This document shows, one piece after another, positions 15,990 through 27,319 of a stretch of 64,000 bases of DNA. The stretch is taken from positions 1,985,554-2,049,553 of the forward strand of contig OX421501.1 in the NCBI GenBank assembly GCA_949126835.1, written 5' to 3'. The notes under the pieces were generated by a model. The model ran no database searches. It worked only from the letters and a program-made list of their open reading frames with translations, and was not told the DNA's origin. The position numbers and the translations under genes were made by a program. Each line of letters starts with the position of its first letter. The first letter of the stretch is position 1. Source of the stretch: Anisus vortex (taxonomy: Eukaryota; Mollusca; Gastropoda; Planorbidae).

Positions 15990-16982
15990 GTATGTGTCAC
16001 ACTCTGAGCACCCCCCGTACTGACTCTTGACCCCCTCCCGACTATTCCCGCCTCATCGTATGACCTCTTGCTTCACGGTTAATGTGTCAGTGTTTGCCAT
16101 CTTAACCAAATTTATTATTGACATATAGGTCTATATAATATATGTTGATTCAAACAAAATGAACGATGAATGACACTGTATAAATGTTAGATTGCAGCGT
16201 ACTTACCCGATGTTATAATATCCACATTACATGAGTCTACTTTACCACCACTAGGTGTTCTTATGACTATTGTATTACTCCGTATCATTCTACTACAATA
16301 ATAATCAATGACTGTGGTCCAAAAAAAGAGCAATTGTCCTTCACATGATTGTTCACGGTCGTTGTTTATTTGAAAGGTAACTCTGATTTTTCTTAATTGG
16401 CCTAAAGGAAAAAAAAAAGACGCAAATATGCTATATTATTAATTTGAGATCAACCAATTGTAGAATACTTTTGTATTGGCTTTTAAAGACACTATTCTTA
16501 ATTAATAATAATGTTATCTGTGTTTAACTTGTTGTTACATATAGTACTTGGAATTGTCTTGCTAGTTCATATATAGTTGTTGCGTGTTAATTTGCATGCA
16601 ATTTTTACGTTGAGTTTATTTGTGTAGATAGTTATTTATTTTTGGTTTCTTGTTGTCTCTTCCAATTCTTCGTACGCTGTTTCTTATGCATTCTTAAAAT
16701 TTCAGGAAAATCCATTTTAGCACTTGATGGCGGAAATGGAAGATTGCCTTAAGTCAATTTTGGAAAAAAAAGAGTTATGATTATTGGAAGGACTATATAG
16801 ATATGACCCAAAGATATCTCTAGTTTAAGTGTTATAGTATAAAACATTGCAATTGCTGAGATATTTAGTTTTTTAAATAACATTGACAGTAAAAAAAACA
16901 ATGTAAGTCCTTGTTTACATTAATATAACGATGCAAGTCTGAAAATCATATGACTAAATATCTCGTGACTGAATAAAACCAA
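15990..16982. other. AT-rich spacer, nothing recognised
   Basis: A C-rich stretch at about 16000-16060 passes into AT-rich DNA with homopolymer runs. I see no coding signal, exon or repeat family here. Confidence 0.6.
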
Positions 16983-19900
16983 TCACCTTTCTATAAACAA
17001 GAAAGTGATTACGACAACCGCACCAGGCAACTCAAAAACAAGAAAGAAGCATCCAGCTCTTCGTTTTGCTAGCTGGAACGTCAGGACCATGTGTCCCGGC
17101 CTCACCCCAAACCCCCAACAAATAGACGATGCAAGAAAGACTGCCGTTATTGATAGGGAACTTTCGCGACTCAACGTTGACATTGCCGCTCTGCAGGAGA
17201 CCCGGCTGGCTGACAACGGTACCATCAGGGAAGCCAACTACACCTTTTATTGGCAAGGGAAGCCTACGGATCAACCAAGACAGCGTTGAGTCGGCTTTGC
17301 TGTGAGAAACACGCTTGTCAGCTCCACAGAGCCTCCCACAACAGGCACAGATAGACTACTCTCCCTCCGATTGTCAACCTCTTCTGGCCCAGTCAATATC
17401 TTCAGTGTGTACGCCCCAACCCTCCACTCTACCGATGAGGATAAAGATCAGTTCTACCAAGCCCTGGATGAAGCGATATCCAGGATATCCAGCACTGAGA
17501 GCCTTTACCTTCTTGGAGACTTCAATGCAAGAGTAGGAGCTGACCAGAAAGCCTGGCCCACATGCCTCGGAAACTTTGGAAGGGGAAATATAAATGAAAA
17601 TGGTCAGAGACTGCTTGTGCTCTCGTGCCATCACGGTCTGTGCGTGACCAACACCTACTTCAAGTGCAAAGAAATACACCAGGTGTCGTGGAGACACCCT
17701 CGCTCTCGCCACTGGCATCAACTTGATCTTGTCCTAACTAGAAGAGCGGACATTGGCAGCGTCCTCCTCACACGTAGTTACCATAGTGCAGACTGCGACA
17801 CGGACCACGCCCTCGTGGCGAGCAAGGTGCGCCTAACGCCGAAGAAGTTGCACCACTCAAAGAAGAAGGGCCGCCCACGCATCAACACCAGCTGTGTCAG
17901 AAACCCCGAGAAAACCCAACAGCTCATTAGCATACTCGACGGCGCCCTCAAAGTGGAAACAGCTGATGACACCATCAACTCCAAGTGGCCACGCCTCCGC
18001 GACGCCATGTACAACGCAGTTATCACTGTTTACGGGAAGAAAGAGCGGAAGAATGCTGACTGGTACGAGGCCCATTGGGAGGAAATGGAACCCGTGACAG
18101 AGGCTAAGAGGAAAGCCCATCTGGCCTACAAGGCTAAGCCTAGCCCCAGTACACTACAAGCTCTACGGACTGCCAGGAGCAAAGCCCAGCAGACTGCCCG
18201 TCATTGTGCCAACACCTACTGGCTGAATATCTGTGACAGCATTCAGACAGCTGCCGATACAGGCAACGCAAGAGGGGTGTACGAGGGCATCAAGAAGGCA
18301 ATAGGTCCAACCCCCTCTAAGACAGCCCCCCTCAAGTCCAAAACAGGCGAGGTTATCACCGATCCGGAAAGGCAGATGCAGAGGTGGGTAGAGCATTACC
18401 TCGAACTGTACGCAACGCAGAACACTGTAACAGACTCCGCTCTCAGAGCGATATCAGACCTGCCGGTCATGGAGGAGCTTGACACTCCACCCACTTTGGA
18501 TGAGCTCAGCAAGGCCATCGACCGTCTCGCCTGCGGTAAAGCACCTGGGAGCGACGGAATCCCACCAGAAGTACTAAAGTGCGGGAAACCAGCCCTGCTA
18601 CAGCAACTTCACGACCTCCTATGCCTTTGCTGGGAACAAGGTTACATTCCACAAGATATGAGAGACGCTAACATCATCACTTTGTACAAAAACAAAGGTG
18701 ACAGGAGTGACTGTAACAACTATCGGGGCATCTCCCTCCTCAGTATCGTTGGTAAAGCGTACGCCCGCGTCATCCTTAACCGCCTGCAGACCCTCGCTTC
18801 ACGCATCTACCCAGAGTCACAGTGTGGCTTCAGGGCTGGTCGATCAACGGCTGACATGATCTTCTCACTACGCCAGCTCCAGGAGAAGTGTCAGGAACAG
18901 CAGATGCCACTCTATATAGCCTTCATCGACCTCACAAAGGCATTTGATCTGGTCAGCCGAGGCGGACTATTCAGCTTGCTGCAGAAGATCGGATGTCCCC
19001 CACACCTGCTTGCGTTGGTCAGGTCCTTCCACGACAACATGCACAGCACTGTCTGCTACAATGGCGCAACCTCCAAGGAATTCCCAGTCAGCAGCGGAGT
19101 AAAGCAGGGCTGCGTCCTCGCGCCTACACTCTTCGGCATCTTTTTCTCCATGCTCCTCCAACATGCCTTCAAGGACTGCAGCGAGGGTGTTTTCATTCAC
19201 ACCAGGTCTGATGGCAAGCTCTACAACATAGCGCGTCTTCGTGCCAAGACCAAAGTCAAAAAGGTCCTCATTCGAGAGATGCTCTTCGCTGATGATGCAG
19301 CGTTGACATCACACACCGAAGACGGACTCCAGCAGCTCGTCACTTGCTTCTCTCAGGCATGCAAGGAGTTCGGCCTGACTGTAAGCCTGTAAAAGACTAA
19401 CGTCATGGCTCAGGGCACGGAGACCCCTCCAAACATCGTCATTGATGGACACACCTTGGAGGTTGTCGAGAGCTTCACATACCTCGGGTCCATTATCTCG
19501 AGTTCACAGTCCGTCGACTTGGAGATCAACAGCAGGATCGCCAGGGCAGCCACAGTCATGGCCTAACTAAAACAGCGAGTGTGGGACAACTCCAGCCTCA
19601 CCGAGAGGACCAGACTGCGCGTCTACCACGCCTGCGTACTCAGCACTCTCCTGTATGGCTGTGAGTCATGGACCACCTCCGCGAGGCACGAGAAGAAACT
19701 CAACAGCTTCCATATGAGGTGCCTACGGAGAATACTGCAGATCAAGTGGCAGGACAGGGTCTCCAACACAGAGGTGCTGGGGAGAGCCAACAAGAGCAGC
19801 CTTCACGCTGTGCTCAGTGAGAAACGCCTCAGGTGGCTCGGCCATGTGAAAAGGATGAATGCAGGTCGCATTCCTAAAGACCTCCTCTATGGAGAACTGG

Positions 19901-20275
19901 TCGAAGGCCACCGGAAGATAGGGCGCCCAAAACTGCGATTCAAGGACCTTTGCAAAAGAGACCTGAACGAGAGCTCAATTGACCTTGACACATGGGAATG
20001 CCAAGCTTCTGACCGACCAACTTGGAGGCTCGCAGTCAGGCTTGGCACATCCCGCGCAGAAACTGGGCGCATGGAAGCTGCCATCCAGAAAAGCGCGAGG
20101 CGGAAGGTTCCTTTACAACAGCCATCCACCTTCAAATGCCTGAAGTGCGGCAGGGATTGCCACTCCCGACTTGGCCTCCACAGCCATTCTCAGCGGTGCA
20201 GCTGGTCACCTTTGCCATGAAGCTACACCATCGTCTCTTGGAGACGGACGGATGCCGACGACGATTACGATAATA
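16983..20275 (+). mobile_element. RTE-like non-LTR retrotransposon, near full length
   Basis: A GC-richer block of about 3.3 kb, the usual length of RTE-type elements, with one reading frame running endonuclease, reverse transcriptase and C-terminal zinc-finger module. It ends with a short ACG/ATA-rich simple tail at about 20250-20275 instead of a long poly(A). The exact 5' end and target-site duplication could not be fixed. Base composition differs sharply from the flanks. A related 3' end occurs in reverse orientation at 60976-61285. Confidence 0.85.
17005..20220 (+). pseudogene. RTE-like endonuclease/reverse transcriptase ORF with three stops
   Basis: One frame stays open from 17005 to 20220 apart from TGA at 17287, TAA at 19390 and TAA at 19564; I see no frameshift. 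In order: an APE-type endonuclease (SWNVRT near codon 24, LQETR, LLGDFNARVG, DTDHALV); a reverse transcriptase with GKAPGSDGIPPE, NYRGISLLS, FIDLTKAFD, SSGVKQGCVLAP and the catalytic FADDAAL near 19285; a C-terminal region with LYGCESWT and RWLGHV; and a terminal CxxC..H..C finger (FKCLKCGRDC then HSHSQRC). The element would copy itself by target-primed reverse transcription. All three stops are single substitutions away from sense codons, so this is a lightly decayed copy. The clade call (RTE or close relative) is from remembered motifs. Confidence 0.88.
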
Positions 20276-21459
20276 ATGGCAGATTATCAAGTTGTAAATG
20301 TAAATCAGACGTGTGAAAGAAAATGAAAGATATCAATAAAAAAGAAAAGGAAAATGGTTAAGATGTAACAAAGCGGGCAAATCTTTAATAATGTCTAGAT
20401 GAAATAAACTTAATTTTAATTCTACAATGAGTATAACTACAAATCTAGCTTAATTGGTGAATTTTAAATAAATCAATAAGACAAAAGGGCGTATACTCCG
20501 ATTATTATGCTTGTTGTTAGTGCCCAATTATTTTATTATTCTTATGGTAGCGTGTATGGGCATCTAAACATGTATATTTTTAGTTTCATATATTATCAGC
20601 ATCATCGTGTAGCCTATGACGTATGCACACTTGTAATCATGAAGTAACGAACTTGTGTTTACTTACAATTAATGTATTTATTCAACACAAAACACAATTT
20701 TAAGAATGATGAACAATTGCATAAACAATTAGTATTTACCTTGTATTCTTGTTGGATACTTTAAGGAATTCTCTCCTAAATATAATTACTCAATATATAT
20801 TATGATGTAGATATCAAAACAGTGATCAGTCCATCGCACACTGGACGCTAAACTTAGCAGACATTTATCTTTCTCCAAGTCACTATTTTCTTACAAAAAC
20901 TTAATCTTTTTTGTAAAAGATTTCCCAACATATATATAGAGAGCGTTATCAATGGGCGTGGCTTAGGTTTTTTAGTGACGTATTTGTGTAAATATAAGAA
21001 CCCACTTGAGGTACAAATGTAACGTGGTGAGGTTGTTCTTCATCATGCAAAATTCACATCCGAATATTGGCTATCCTACTAAAAAATAAGGAGGTAAATA
21101 GTAGTACTGTAGATTAATTGATGAATGTGATTAGGCTAGGGCCGGCTAGACCTATTTACACTTTCAATTTCACTTTATAGGCCTACACTTTTAATGTTTC
21201 GTAGGCTAGGCTAATGGCTAAGTAGGGATGCCAAGTGATAGTGTTGGTGAATAGACTATCTAGTCAAGTCACTAATAGGCTCACATCGTCTATGATCTAT
21301 GTCTATGATAATAATAAAATAGCCTATTTTATTTAACAGACATAGTACCGCTTAAATCTTAAAACACAATACATCATTTAAAAAAATGCTCGAGCCTATA
21401 TGAGACTTTATTAATACAGCGGCCATTGTTACTTGTACACCATTACTCAAAGTAAACAA

Positions 21460-21487
21460 CAATCACGTGCTTTTTGTCACGTGATTG
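21460..21487. repeat. Perfect 10-bp inverted repeat with two CACGTG boxes
   Basis: CAATCACGTG, an 8-bp loop, then CACGTGATTG. Each arm contains a CACGTG E-box, the core bound by bHLH factors. It may be a regulatory site or the core of a small inverted-repeat element; nothing near it decides. Confidence 0.6.
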
Positions 21488-21740
21488 CAAACGCCTTATT
21501 GGGTGCACTGACCTATACAATTTTAAAAAGGGATACTAAATAATTAATGTAATAAAATGCAAATTATGTCTTAATATAATTATCAAATCAATTAACTCAT
21601 TAATATAATTATTATCTTGGGAAAGGCAATATCTACACTTGTATTTCATTAAAAGGCGGTGGGCGTAGGACTATCATCAATTATTGACTATTGTGATTAA
21701 ACTGCCACTGCAATTTAAACAAAGATCGTTCTATGCATGC

Positions 21741-21802
21741 TAAATTTAATAGCATGGATACAAGCGCTATATAAATTATCATTATTATCATTATTACTAC
21801 TG
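21741..21802 (+). repeat. Retroposon-like 3' tail
   Basis: The motif AAGCGCTATATAA followed by ATT/ATC trinucleotides is the same kind of end seen at 28270-28312 and 45808-45837, where it terminates CR1/L2-like fragments. The words before it (TTTAATAGCATGGATA) recur at 58726-58741. Probably the tail of a 5'-truncated retroposon. Confidence 0.5.
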
Positions 21803-22118
21803 TCTGAAAAAGACGGTATATAGTATTCTTTTTGTGTACGATTGTATGCTAACAATATTTTAAACATGAGACAGGGGGGTGTATGGTAGGCATATTTTTA
21901 TATATTAAAATTAATCGGTTTAAGCTAATAAAATGTAATAGATTTTAAACGTAATCTTAATTAGTGAGCCTGGTAAGTAGTAAGAGGCCTTGGCTAGTCC
22001 TAGCATTGTAATATGAAACACAAAGACATTTTTTTTCAATCACTTTGAAAAAACAATAACAAATGGTAAATAAAACTGAAATTGTACTTCAAGAGGAACA
22101 AGTAACTGTGCGTGTATA

Positions 22119-22490
22119 CAGTGGCGTATTTAGGCATGTTCAATATGTTGTTATGGAACAGGGGCCCCCACACATGCTGATTTAATGAATGATAAGCAAA
22201 ACATGGCATTGGATATCAGCAGTTAATTCACAAATTGATCTGGCAGATATTTTCCGAACATCGAAGTTGCCCTAAGAATGTATCTGGTACTTATAGTTGC
22301 CGATGCATCTAGTGAACGAACATTCTACAAATTGAAGTTGATATAAAAACAGGCTGCGAACAATCATGACTCAGGAGAAGTGTCTGCCCTAAGTCTTCTC
22401 AGTATTGAATCATACATCTTGCATGAATTGGACTTTAGAGATATCATTGAAGAATTTGAAGAATATAAAGCACAAAGAGTCAATGGTTAA
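22119..22490 (+). pseudogene. hAT transposase C-terminal remnant
   Basis: From about 22242 to 22490 one frame reads like the C-terminal dimerisation region of a hAT transposase: FPNIEVALRMYL, then ASSERTFYKLKLI, then SALSLLSIESYILHELDF and an acidic tail ending in TAA at 22488. One internal TAA interrupts it at about 22344. The residues match the hAT signature (A-S-x-E-R-x-F-S-x-L-K, then L-x-x-L-S-I-E). Upstream at 22119 the sequence CAGTGGCGTA resembles a hAT terminal repeat, placed very close to the coding remnant, so most of the element has been deleted. Confidence 0.8.
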
Positions 22491-23302
22491 TTAAGACAAC
22501 TGCTTTGAGCTTGAATTATTTCAACTGTTTTATTTCAAATTGTTAATTTTTTTTAAAATATTTAAGGACTAAAAAAACTTATAACTTAAAGAAATTTTTT
22601 TTTTTTTTTAGAATTAACATTTTTTAATAAGATTTAAAATATCGATGCCGTTAAATAAAATAAATAATCATTAAATGTACATAAAGTTGTCGTGGGTCAT
22701 GGGTCAAGTTTAATATTAGAGTTTTAAGGCGTCTTATGTGCTAAAATTTTCATGTGAAAATCAAGAAGCATTGTTGAACCACTAATATGGTGGAAGGGAA
22801 TATGCAATGCATGTCTCGTCGAAAATACTGACTGATATTTTATTGTGGCCAGCCACAGCTTTAGCTCCGTATGCAAATTGTATACCTTCAAAAGGAACAA
22901 GTTAAATGTAAACATTTATTTATGTATTTTAAAATTTAAAGTTCACATCAAATTCCGATGATAATTCACGATAAAGATAAAACGAATGAAGAATTTGAAA
23001 ATAATTGAATTTTACGTAAGACCCCTATTTTTATTTTTATTTTATGGCTTATAAATTACACCATGTAACAACATTTTTTTTTATGTTAATTTTTTAATGT
23101 TTCTTATATAATTTTTGGTATGCTGATTTCAGTAGTACCATTGGTTTCGCTCCAGCATCAAGATTTCATGAGAAAAAACATAAAGTATATTTAGGAATTT
23201 TCGTATATGTAGGCTAATGCATTTATAACAATATATATATATATTGTCACATATTTGTAGTTCCCAATACTAGAACACACATTACTTATTTCTCTCTCAG
23301 TA
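22491..23302. other. AT-rich spacer
   Basis: Poly(T)/poly(A) runs and low-complexity DNA; no coding or structured feature seen. Confidence 0.6.
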
Positions 23303-23690
23303 AGACCAAAGTAATGGTAATCTCTAAGAAAACGCAACCTCCAAGATGCTTTATATCCATTGAAGGCGAAAACATCAAGCAAATCAGTTCTTTTCAGTAT
23401 CTGGGCTATACAATAACACTGGAAGGCAAATGCAACTAAGAAATAAAGAGAAGAATCGCAATATCTAAAAACAGCTTCATGAGCTTAAGCAGTATCATAA
23501 AAAACAGGAATATCAGAATATGTACCAAAATGCGCATACTGAAGGGATATGCTTGGTCTGTTCTTTTATAATGGTGTGAATGTTGGACTATTGATAATGA
23601 AAAAAGGAAAAGATTAGAGGCAGTAGAAATGTGGTTTCTAAGAAGGATGATGAGAATATCATGGGCTGGAAAGTATTCTAATACACAATC
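23303..23690 (+). pseudogene. Non-LTR reverse transcriptase C-terminal fragment
   Basis: One frame, with TAA stops at about 23438 and 23567, reads KTKVMVISKK, FQYLGYTIT, then LLxWCECWTI and KRLEAVEMWFLRRMMRISW. This is the segment just after the catalytic FADD motif in RTE-like or related non-LTR reverse transcriptases (the 'YLG' strand and the CxSWT/MWxxRR region). It is a 5'- and 3'-truncated fossil and differs from the element at 17-20 kb, so it is another family. Confidence 0.8.
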
Positions 23691-24424
23691 TCATCGAATG
23701 AAATTGTTCACGTAAAACCAATGCACCCTCTACATCCAAAATGACAGCCAACTGAAAGCCAGTTGAATTTCGTATTGACACTAGCTAGGGCGTCAGTGAA
23801 TGTACTGTAGGAAGAAAAGTTCAAACGCATCGCAGTTTGCAAGCTAACACCAACCGCAACCAAAATATGTGCCTTACGTAAATACAATTTCCAGGCCAAA
23901 TAACATATCCAATTTCTGTCAAGGATACTGAAATCACAACATTGTTCTATGTCATGAGATCTCAGCCGTCCTTGAAAGGAAGAAACCTCATCAATTCAGA
24001 GACTGCTCAGAAAACTGCAGTTAATAAAGCTCCTATTCGAACATTCAAGTTTATATAACTCAGTGGCAGAGCTACCATGTGCTGAAAGCAAACTCCATTG
24101 GAATAGCAGGATTTTCAACAACGGTTGGCAAAACAAGAGGAGAATTAATGAATACTTGGATAGCAAATTCCAAGATTCCATCCCTGACATTCGTGTCAAA
24201 CCGAATATAACCAGCGGCGTCTCAGCAAAGTAATGAAATACCATTCACCCAGCCCAATTCTCGTTAAAGAATGCAAATGTTCCATTGATTACAGCCAGTG
24301 ACGTAGAACACTGGACAACAAGAAACTCATATTAAAAAAAAACAAGATTCTTAGTTATCAGTTGAATGGTCTGTGTCGAGGACGATCTATAGAACTCCCG
24401 GTGCCTCCAAACTCCTTTGACTGA
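23691..24424. other. Unassigned, moderate-GC stretch
   Basis: Less AT-rich than its surroundings and possibly more of the decayed element before it, but no domain could be read on either strand. Confidence 0.4.
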
Positions 24425-24866
24425 GAATACTACCAGTAATACACCACCAGTATCAAACCACCTGTAAAACACCACCAGTATCAATCCACCAGTAAAACAC
24501 CACCAGTAACACACCACCAGTAAAACACCACCAGTATCAATCCACCAGTAAAACACCACCAGTAACACACCACCAATATCAATCCACCAGTAAAACACCA
24601 CCAGTAACACACCACCAGTGACACACCACCAATATCAATCCACCAGTAAAACACCACCAGTAACAATCCACCAGTAACACACCATCAGTAAAACACCACC
24701 AGTAACACACCACCAATATCAATCCACCAGTAACACACCACCAGTATCAATCCACCAGTAAAACACCACCAGTGACACACCACCAGTATGACACACCACC
24801 AGTATGACACCACCAGTAACACACCACCAGTAACACACCACCAGTAAGACACCACCAGTAACAGAG
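24425..24866. repeat. 14-bp CACCACCAGTAAAA minisatellite
   Basis: About 30 tandem units of roughly 14 bp built on ACCACCAGTA with variable ends (aaac, acac, tcaat, tgac). The open frames it produces on the minus strand are consequences of the repeat. Confidence 0.95.
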
Positions 24867-24943
24867 AACAGAAAACCGGGAATTGTTACAATAAAATGTT
24901 TTGAAATAACTTTAGTAAACAATATGCATTACATATAACTCAC

Positions 24944-25093
24944 TGTTATCCTTTACGAAAAGTCTGAACATGTAAATTTGCGATTGGGTGTGGCTTACAT
25001 AAGTTGCTTTACGTTTAGCATCATAGGCACATAGCTTTTTATCTTGATCCTGAATCTCCTCTATGCTTTGATTATCGTGTTCGAGAAGGTCAT
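24944..25093 (-). CDS. Gene A exon 3: first half of a galactose-binding-like domain
   Basis: A minus-strand exon of 150 nt, flanked by a strong acceptor (ctatttttag before 25093) and donor (gtgagt after 24944). It enters and leaves in phase 1. It reads DDLLEHDNQS, then DKKLCAYDAK, ending MFRLFVKDN. Length and phase are identical to gene B exon 5 (43998-44147), and the pattern D-L, then L-x-x-C, then F-V-K-D agrees, so the two are homologous exons encoding the first part of an F5/8C-like fold. In gene A it follows exon 2 directly, so the two extra EGF exons of gene B are missing. I found no exon for the second half of the domain downstream, where the DNA is a minisatellite and transposon debris. 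Gene A may be a truncated paralogue. Confidence 0.72.
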
Positions 25094-25199
25094 CTAAAAA
25101 TAGAATATTCACTCGGGTAATTATTGCATAAATTATACAGTAATATCATACTTATAGACAACATGTAGACCATATTATATATAAGCTTATCTATAAAGT

Positions 25200-25386
25200 A
25201 TCCGATGGACCAAATCGATCCATAGGGCTAGTGAAGCAGCGTTCACGAGATTCTGTGGACACGGCATAGGTACTATGGGTTTGTGTGGCCAGTACAATGC
25301 CCAACCGCCTTAAGTTTACCTCGACTAAAGTCAGGTGCTCATTATAGCTGGGTAGGCTTAGGGACACCCTCCAGACTTGGGAACGA
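25200..25386 (-). repeat. SINE body, minus orientation
   Basis: Matches the SINE at 62921-63175 through the segments around GTGAAGCAGCGTTCAC, GTGTGGCCAGTACAATGCC and TAGGGACACCCTCC, but lacks the tRNA-like head. Present at the same relative place in the second copy of the segmental duplication (48578-48765), so it was inserted before the duplication. Confidence 0.8.
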
Positions 25387-25439
25387 ATACATTAGACTTA
25401 TATTAAATATCAATGATTTATTTTTATATTTTAAGCTTA

Positions 25440-25770
25440 TGACCAACAAAGATACATCGTAGTCCTATCCGCCCTCTACGCGATTGAAATTTGAAGGAAG
25501 TCAGTGGTAAGCGACCGAAAACTCAAATTTGCCGGCCACATAATCCGCCAACCTGATCATCGGCTACCCTGCTCGGCAACCAGATGGCGGCCGCCGAAAG
25601 GACGATGCGGACAGGGGCGACCTAAAACAACATTGCGTACAACGATCGCCGATGACCTTCGCTCTGTTGAAATAAACTGGGACGACATCAATGCCTTTAC
25701 AGCAGCGGCTAAGGACAGAGACCACTGAAGAACTCTCATTGCCCGTTGCGCCGAACGGCACTGGAGAATC
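25440..25770 (+). pseudogene. Non-LTR retrotransposon C-terminal fragment (copy A)
   Basis: Reads KLKFAGHIIRQP, then RWRPPKGRCGQGRPKTT, DDLRSVEINWDDI and RTLIARCAERHW, the post-reverse-transcriptase tail common to RTE-like retrotransposons (an xGHxxR core, then a basic GRP segment). It has a stop at 25726. The homologous copy at 48835-49275 retains 131 bp missing here. Confidence 0.75.
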
Positions 25771-25886
25771 CAAGTCTATGTAAGTTTCACTCACTGCCCT
25801 TAACATAAACGTATAATATCCAACTACACAAAACACAATGCATTTAAAGAAATGAAGTAAAGGAAATATAAAACATTCAAACTTAC

Positions 25887-26000
25887 TGTAATCACAAAAA
25901 TCTCCAAAGAATCCGCTTTTACATTGATATCCTTTCTCACATGAACCATCAGCTAAACATTTGTTATCAACACAGTTACATTGGAGAGTAGCAGGTGGAT
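25887..26000 (-). CDS. Gene A exon 2: EGF-like module
   Basis: A minus-strand 114-nt exon, acceptor tag before 26000 and donor gtaagt after 25887, phase 1 at both ends. It encodes an EGF-like module with six cysteines: LQCNCVDNKC, then DGSCEKGYQC and SGFFGDFC. The spacing (C-x-C-x4-C-x5-C-x5-C-x8-C) and the GFFG turn match short EGF modules of secreted proteins. It is the counterpart of gene B exon 2, with the same length and phase and only a few residue changes (for example D for Y in GFFGDF). It directly follows the signal peptide, so it would be the N-terminus of the mature protein. Confidence 0.82.
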
Positions 26001-26390
26001 CTATGAAAACAGAGTTACCGAAATACTGTTGTTTTTTTTAAATTTTTTTGTGTGTTTTATATTTAAATAAATGTTGTTAACCGGGTGTTTTAAAACTAGT
26101 TAGATAAATTTTTGTCACGGTAAAACAATAGTATTGTAAGGATAAATTCAATACTTTTAATCCTTCCCCCCCCCACCTACCTTGGTCAATTCAATAAAAA
26201 AAAATTCCGATTTATGTTCATTCTTAAAATAAAATACAATATCTATGTTTAGTGTTGGTGTAGTTTACATCTGACCTCAGTTGTCATGTGACAGATATTT
26301 TTACAAGAGTTGTGCCATGTATTTAGTATTTCTGTAATTCTATATACTTTTCATATATAGACAGAATAAACTATTGAAAAAAGTATTTAT
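26001..26390. other. Gene A intron 1 with poly(C) run
   Basis: Matches gene B intron 1 (49470-49868) along its length, including a C-run at about 26166 and a TGTCATGTGACA segment. A third, partial copy lies at 48085-48345. Confidence 0.75.
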
Positions 26391-26850
26391 AGCAAGTGTA
26401 TCTACTTAAATAAAGATAACATAAACAACATGAATAGCAAGTGTATTTACTTACATAAAGATATGATAAACAGCATGCATAGCAAGTGTATTTACTTACA
26501 TAAAGATAGGATAAACAGCATACATAGCAAGTGTATTTACTTACATAAAGATATGATAAACAGCATGCATAGCAAGTGTATTTACTTACATAAAGATATG
26601 ATAAACAGCATACATAGCAAGTGTATTTACTCACATAAAGATAACATAAACAACATGAATAGCAAGTGTATTTACTTACATAAAGATATGATAAACAGCA
26701 TGCATAGCAAGTGTATTTACTTACATAAAGATATGATAAACAGCATACATAGCAAGTGTATTTACTTACATAAAGATAACATAAACAACATGAATAGCAA
26801 GTGTATTTACTTACATAAAGATAACATAAACAACATGAAGAGCAAGTGTT
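26391..26850. repeat. 45-bp minisatellite made of an exon end plus its splice donor
   Basis: AGCAAG recurs at 26391, 26436, 26481 and every 45 bp to 26841: ten extra units next to the original. Read on the minus strand, each unit is the end of the signal-peptide exon (TTGCTATTCATG..TTATCTTTAT) followed by GTAAGTAAATAC, so the exon-intron junction itself has been tandemly copied. The homologous exon of gene B is single-copy. Confidence 0.93.
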
Positions 26851-26885
26851 CCAGCTGGAGCGACATATTGACTGCAAGACAGCTT
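26815..26885 (-). CDS. Gene A exon 1: start codon and signal peptide
   Basis: A minus-strand exon with acceptor tttccag before 26885 and donor gtaagt after 26815. Translation starts at 26866 (ATG) and gives MSLQLEHLLFMLFMLSL, a short hydrophobic signal peptide leaving one nucleotide in phase 1 for exon 2. Gene B exon 1 (49869-49939) has the same length of coding sequence, the same ATG position and the same SLQLxHLLF or ALQLxHLLF start. Because an acceptor precedes the ATG, a non-coding 5' exon or an alternative start upstream is likely; I could not see one. Ten extra copies of its donor lie just downstream. Using any of them would read into an in-frame TAA after C-K. Confidence 0.8.
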
Positions 26886-27319
26886 CTGGAAATAAATTAA
26901 AACATTTTATTACACGTGTAATTATCAAACTTTCTGCATTACATCCAATTAAAATCTTCCTAACACTTCGCTATATTCCTGGCAATGGGGTTTGAATCTA
27001 CAACTAAATATTATTTGTGTAATGGTTTCGTAAATAACGAATACAGTGATCTTTGACATTCTTACGGGGTATATTATCGTATACATTAAAGACGTTCACT
27101 CTGTAAGCGGACCGTCACCTTGGGTTAGGGGCCAAAGGTTGCACAGACCTAGAACCCCTGGCCCCTCCCTTCTTTATCTCATAATATATTTGCGTCCTAC
27201 GCACATCCGTGGTCTTAGCCTAGTTTAGCATTTTTATTAGTGTTTTAGATGATGCTAAGGCAGCTTATTCGATGTCCGGATGCCACTCGAGAAGAGAGAG
27301 TGCTTATGATATGCATTTT
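26886..27319. other. Upstream flank of gene A
   Basis: Colinear with 49940-50040 and 52960-53050 upstream of gene B. It contains a GC-richer patch at 27100-27170 of unknown nature that copy B lacks. No promoter could be identified. Confidence 0.5.

Larger units (their letters stand above)
20276..22118. other. AT-rich intergenic DNA
   Basis: No gene or exon is recognisable. Apart from the palindrome at 21460-21487 and the retroposon-like tail at 21741-21802, annotated separately, the stretch is AT-rich with short homopolymers. Confidence 0.6.

Noticed and set aside
24425..24922. Val/Trp-rich membrane proteins on the minus strand
   Set aside because: Translation of the 14-bp minisatellite.
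26371..26928. Cys/Tyr-rich 185-residue minus-strand protein and its plus-strand partner
   Set aside because: Both are readings of the 45-bp minisatellite in other frames; the real gene uses a different frame there.
27046..27228. A short plus-strand gene
   Set aside because: No domain or splice signals; the GC-rich patch is specific to copy A and unassigned.
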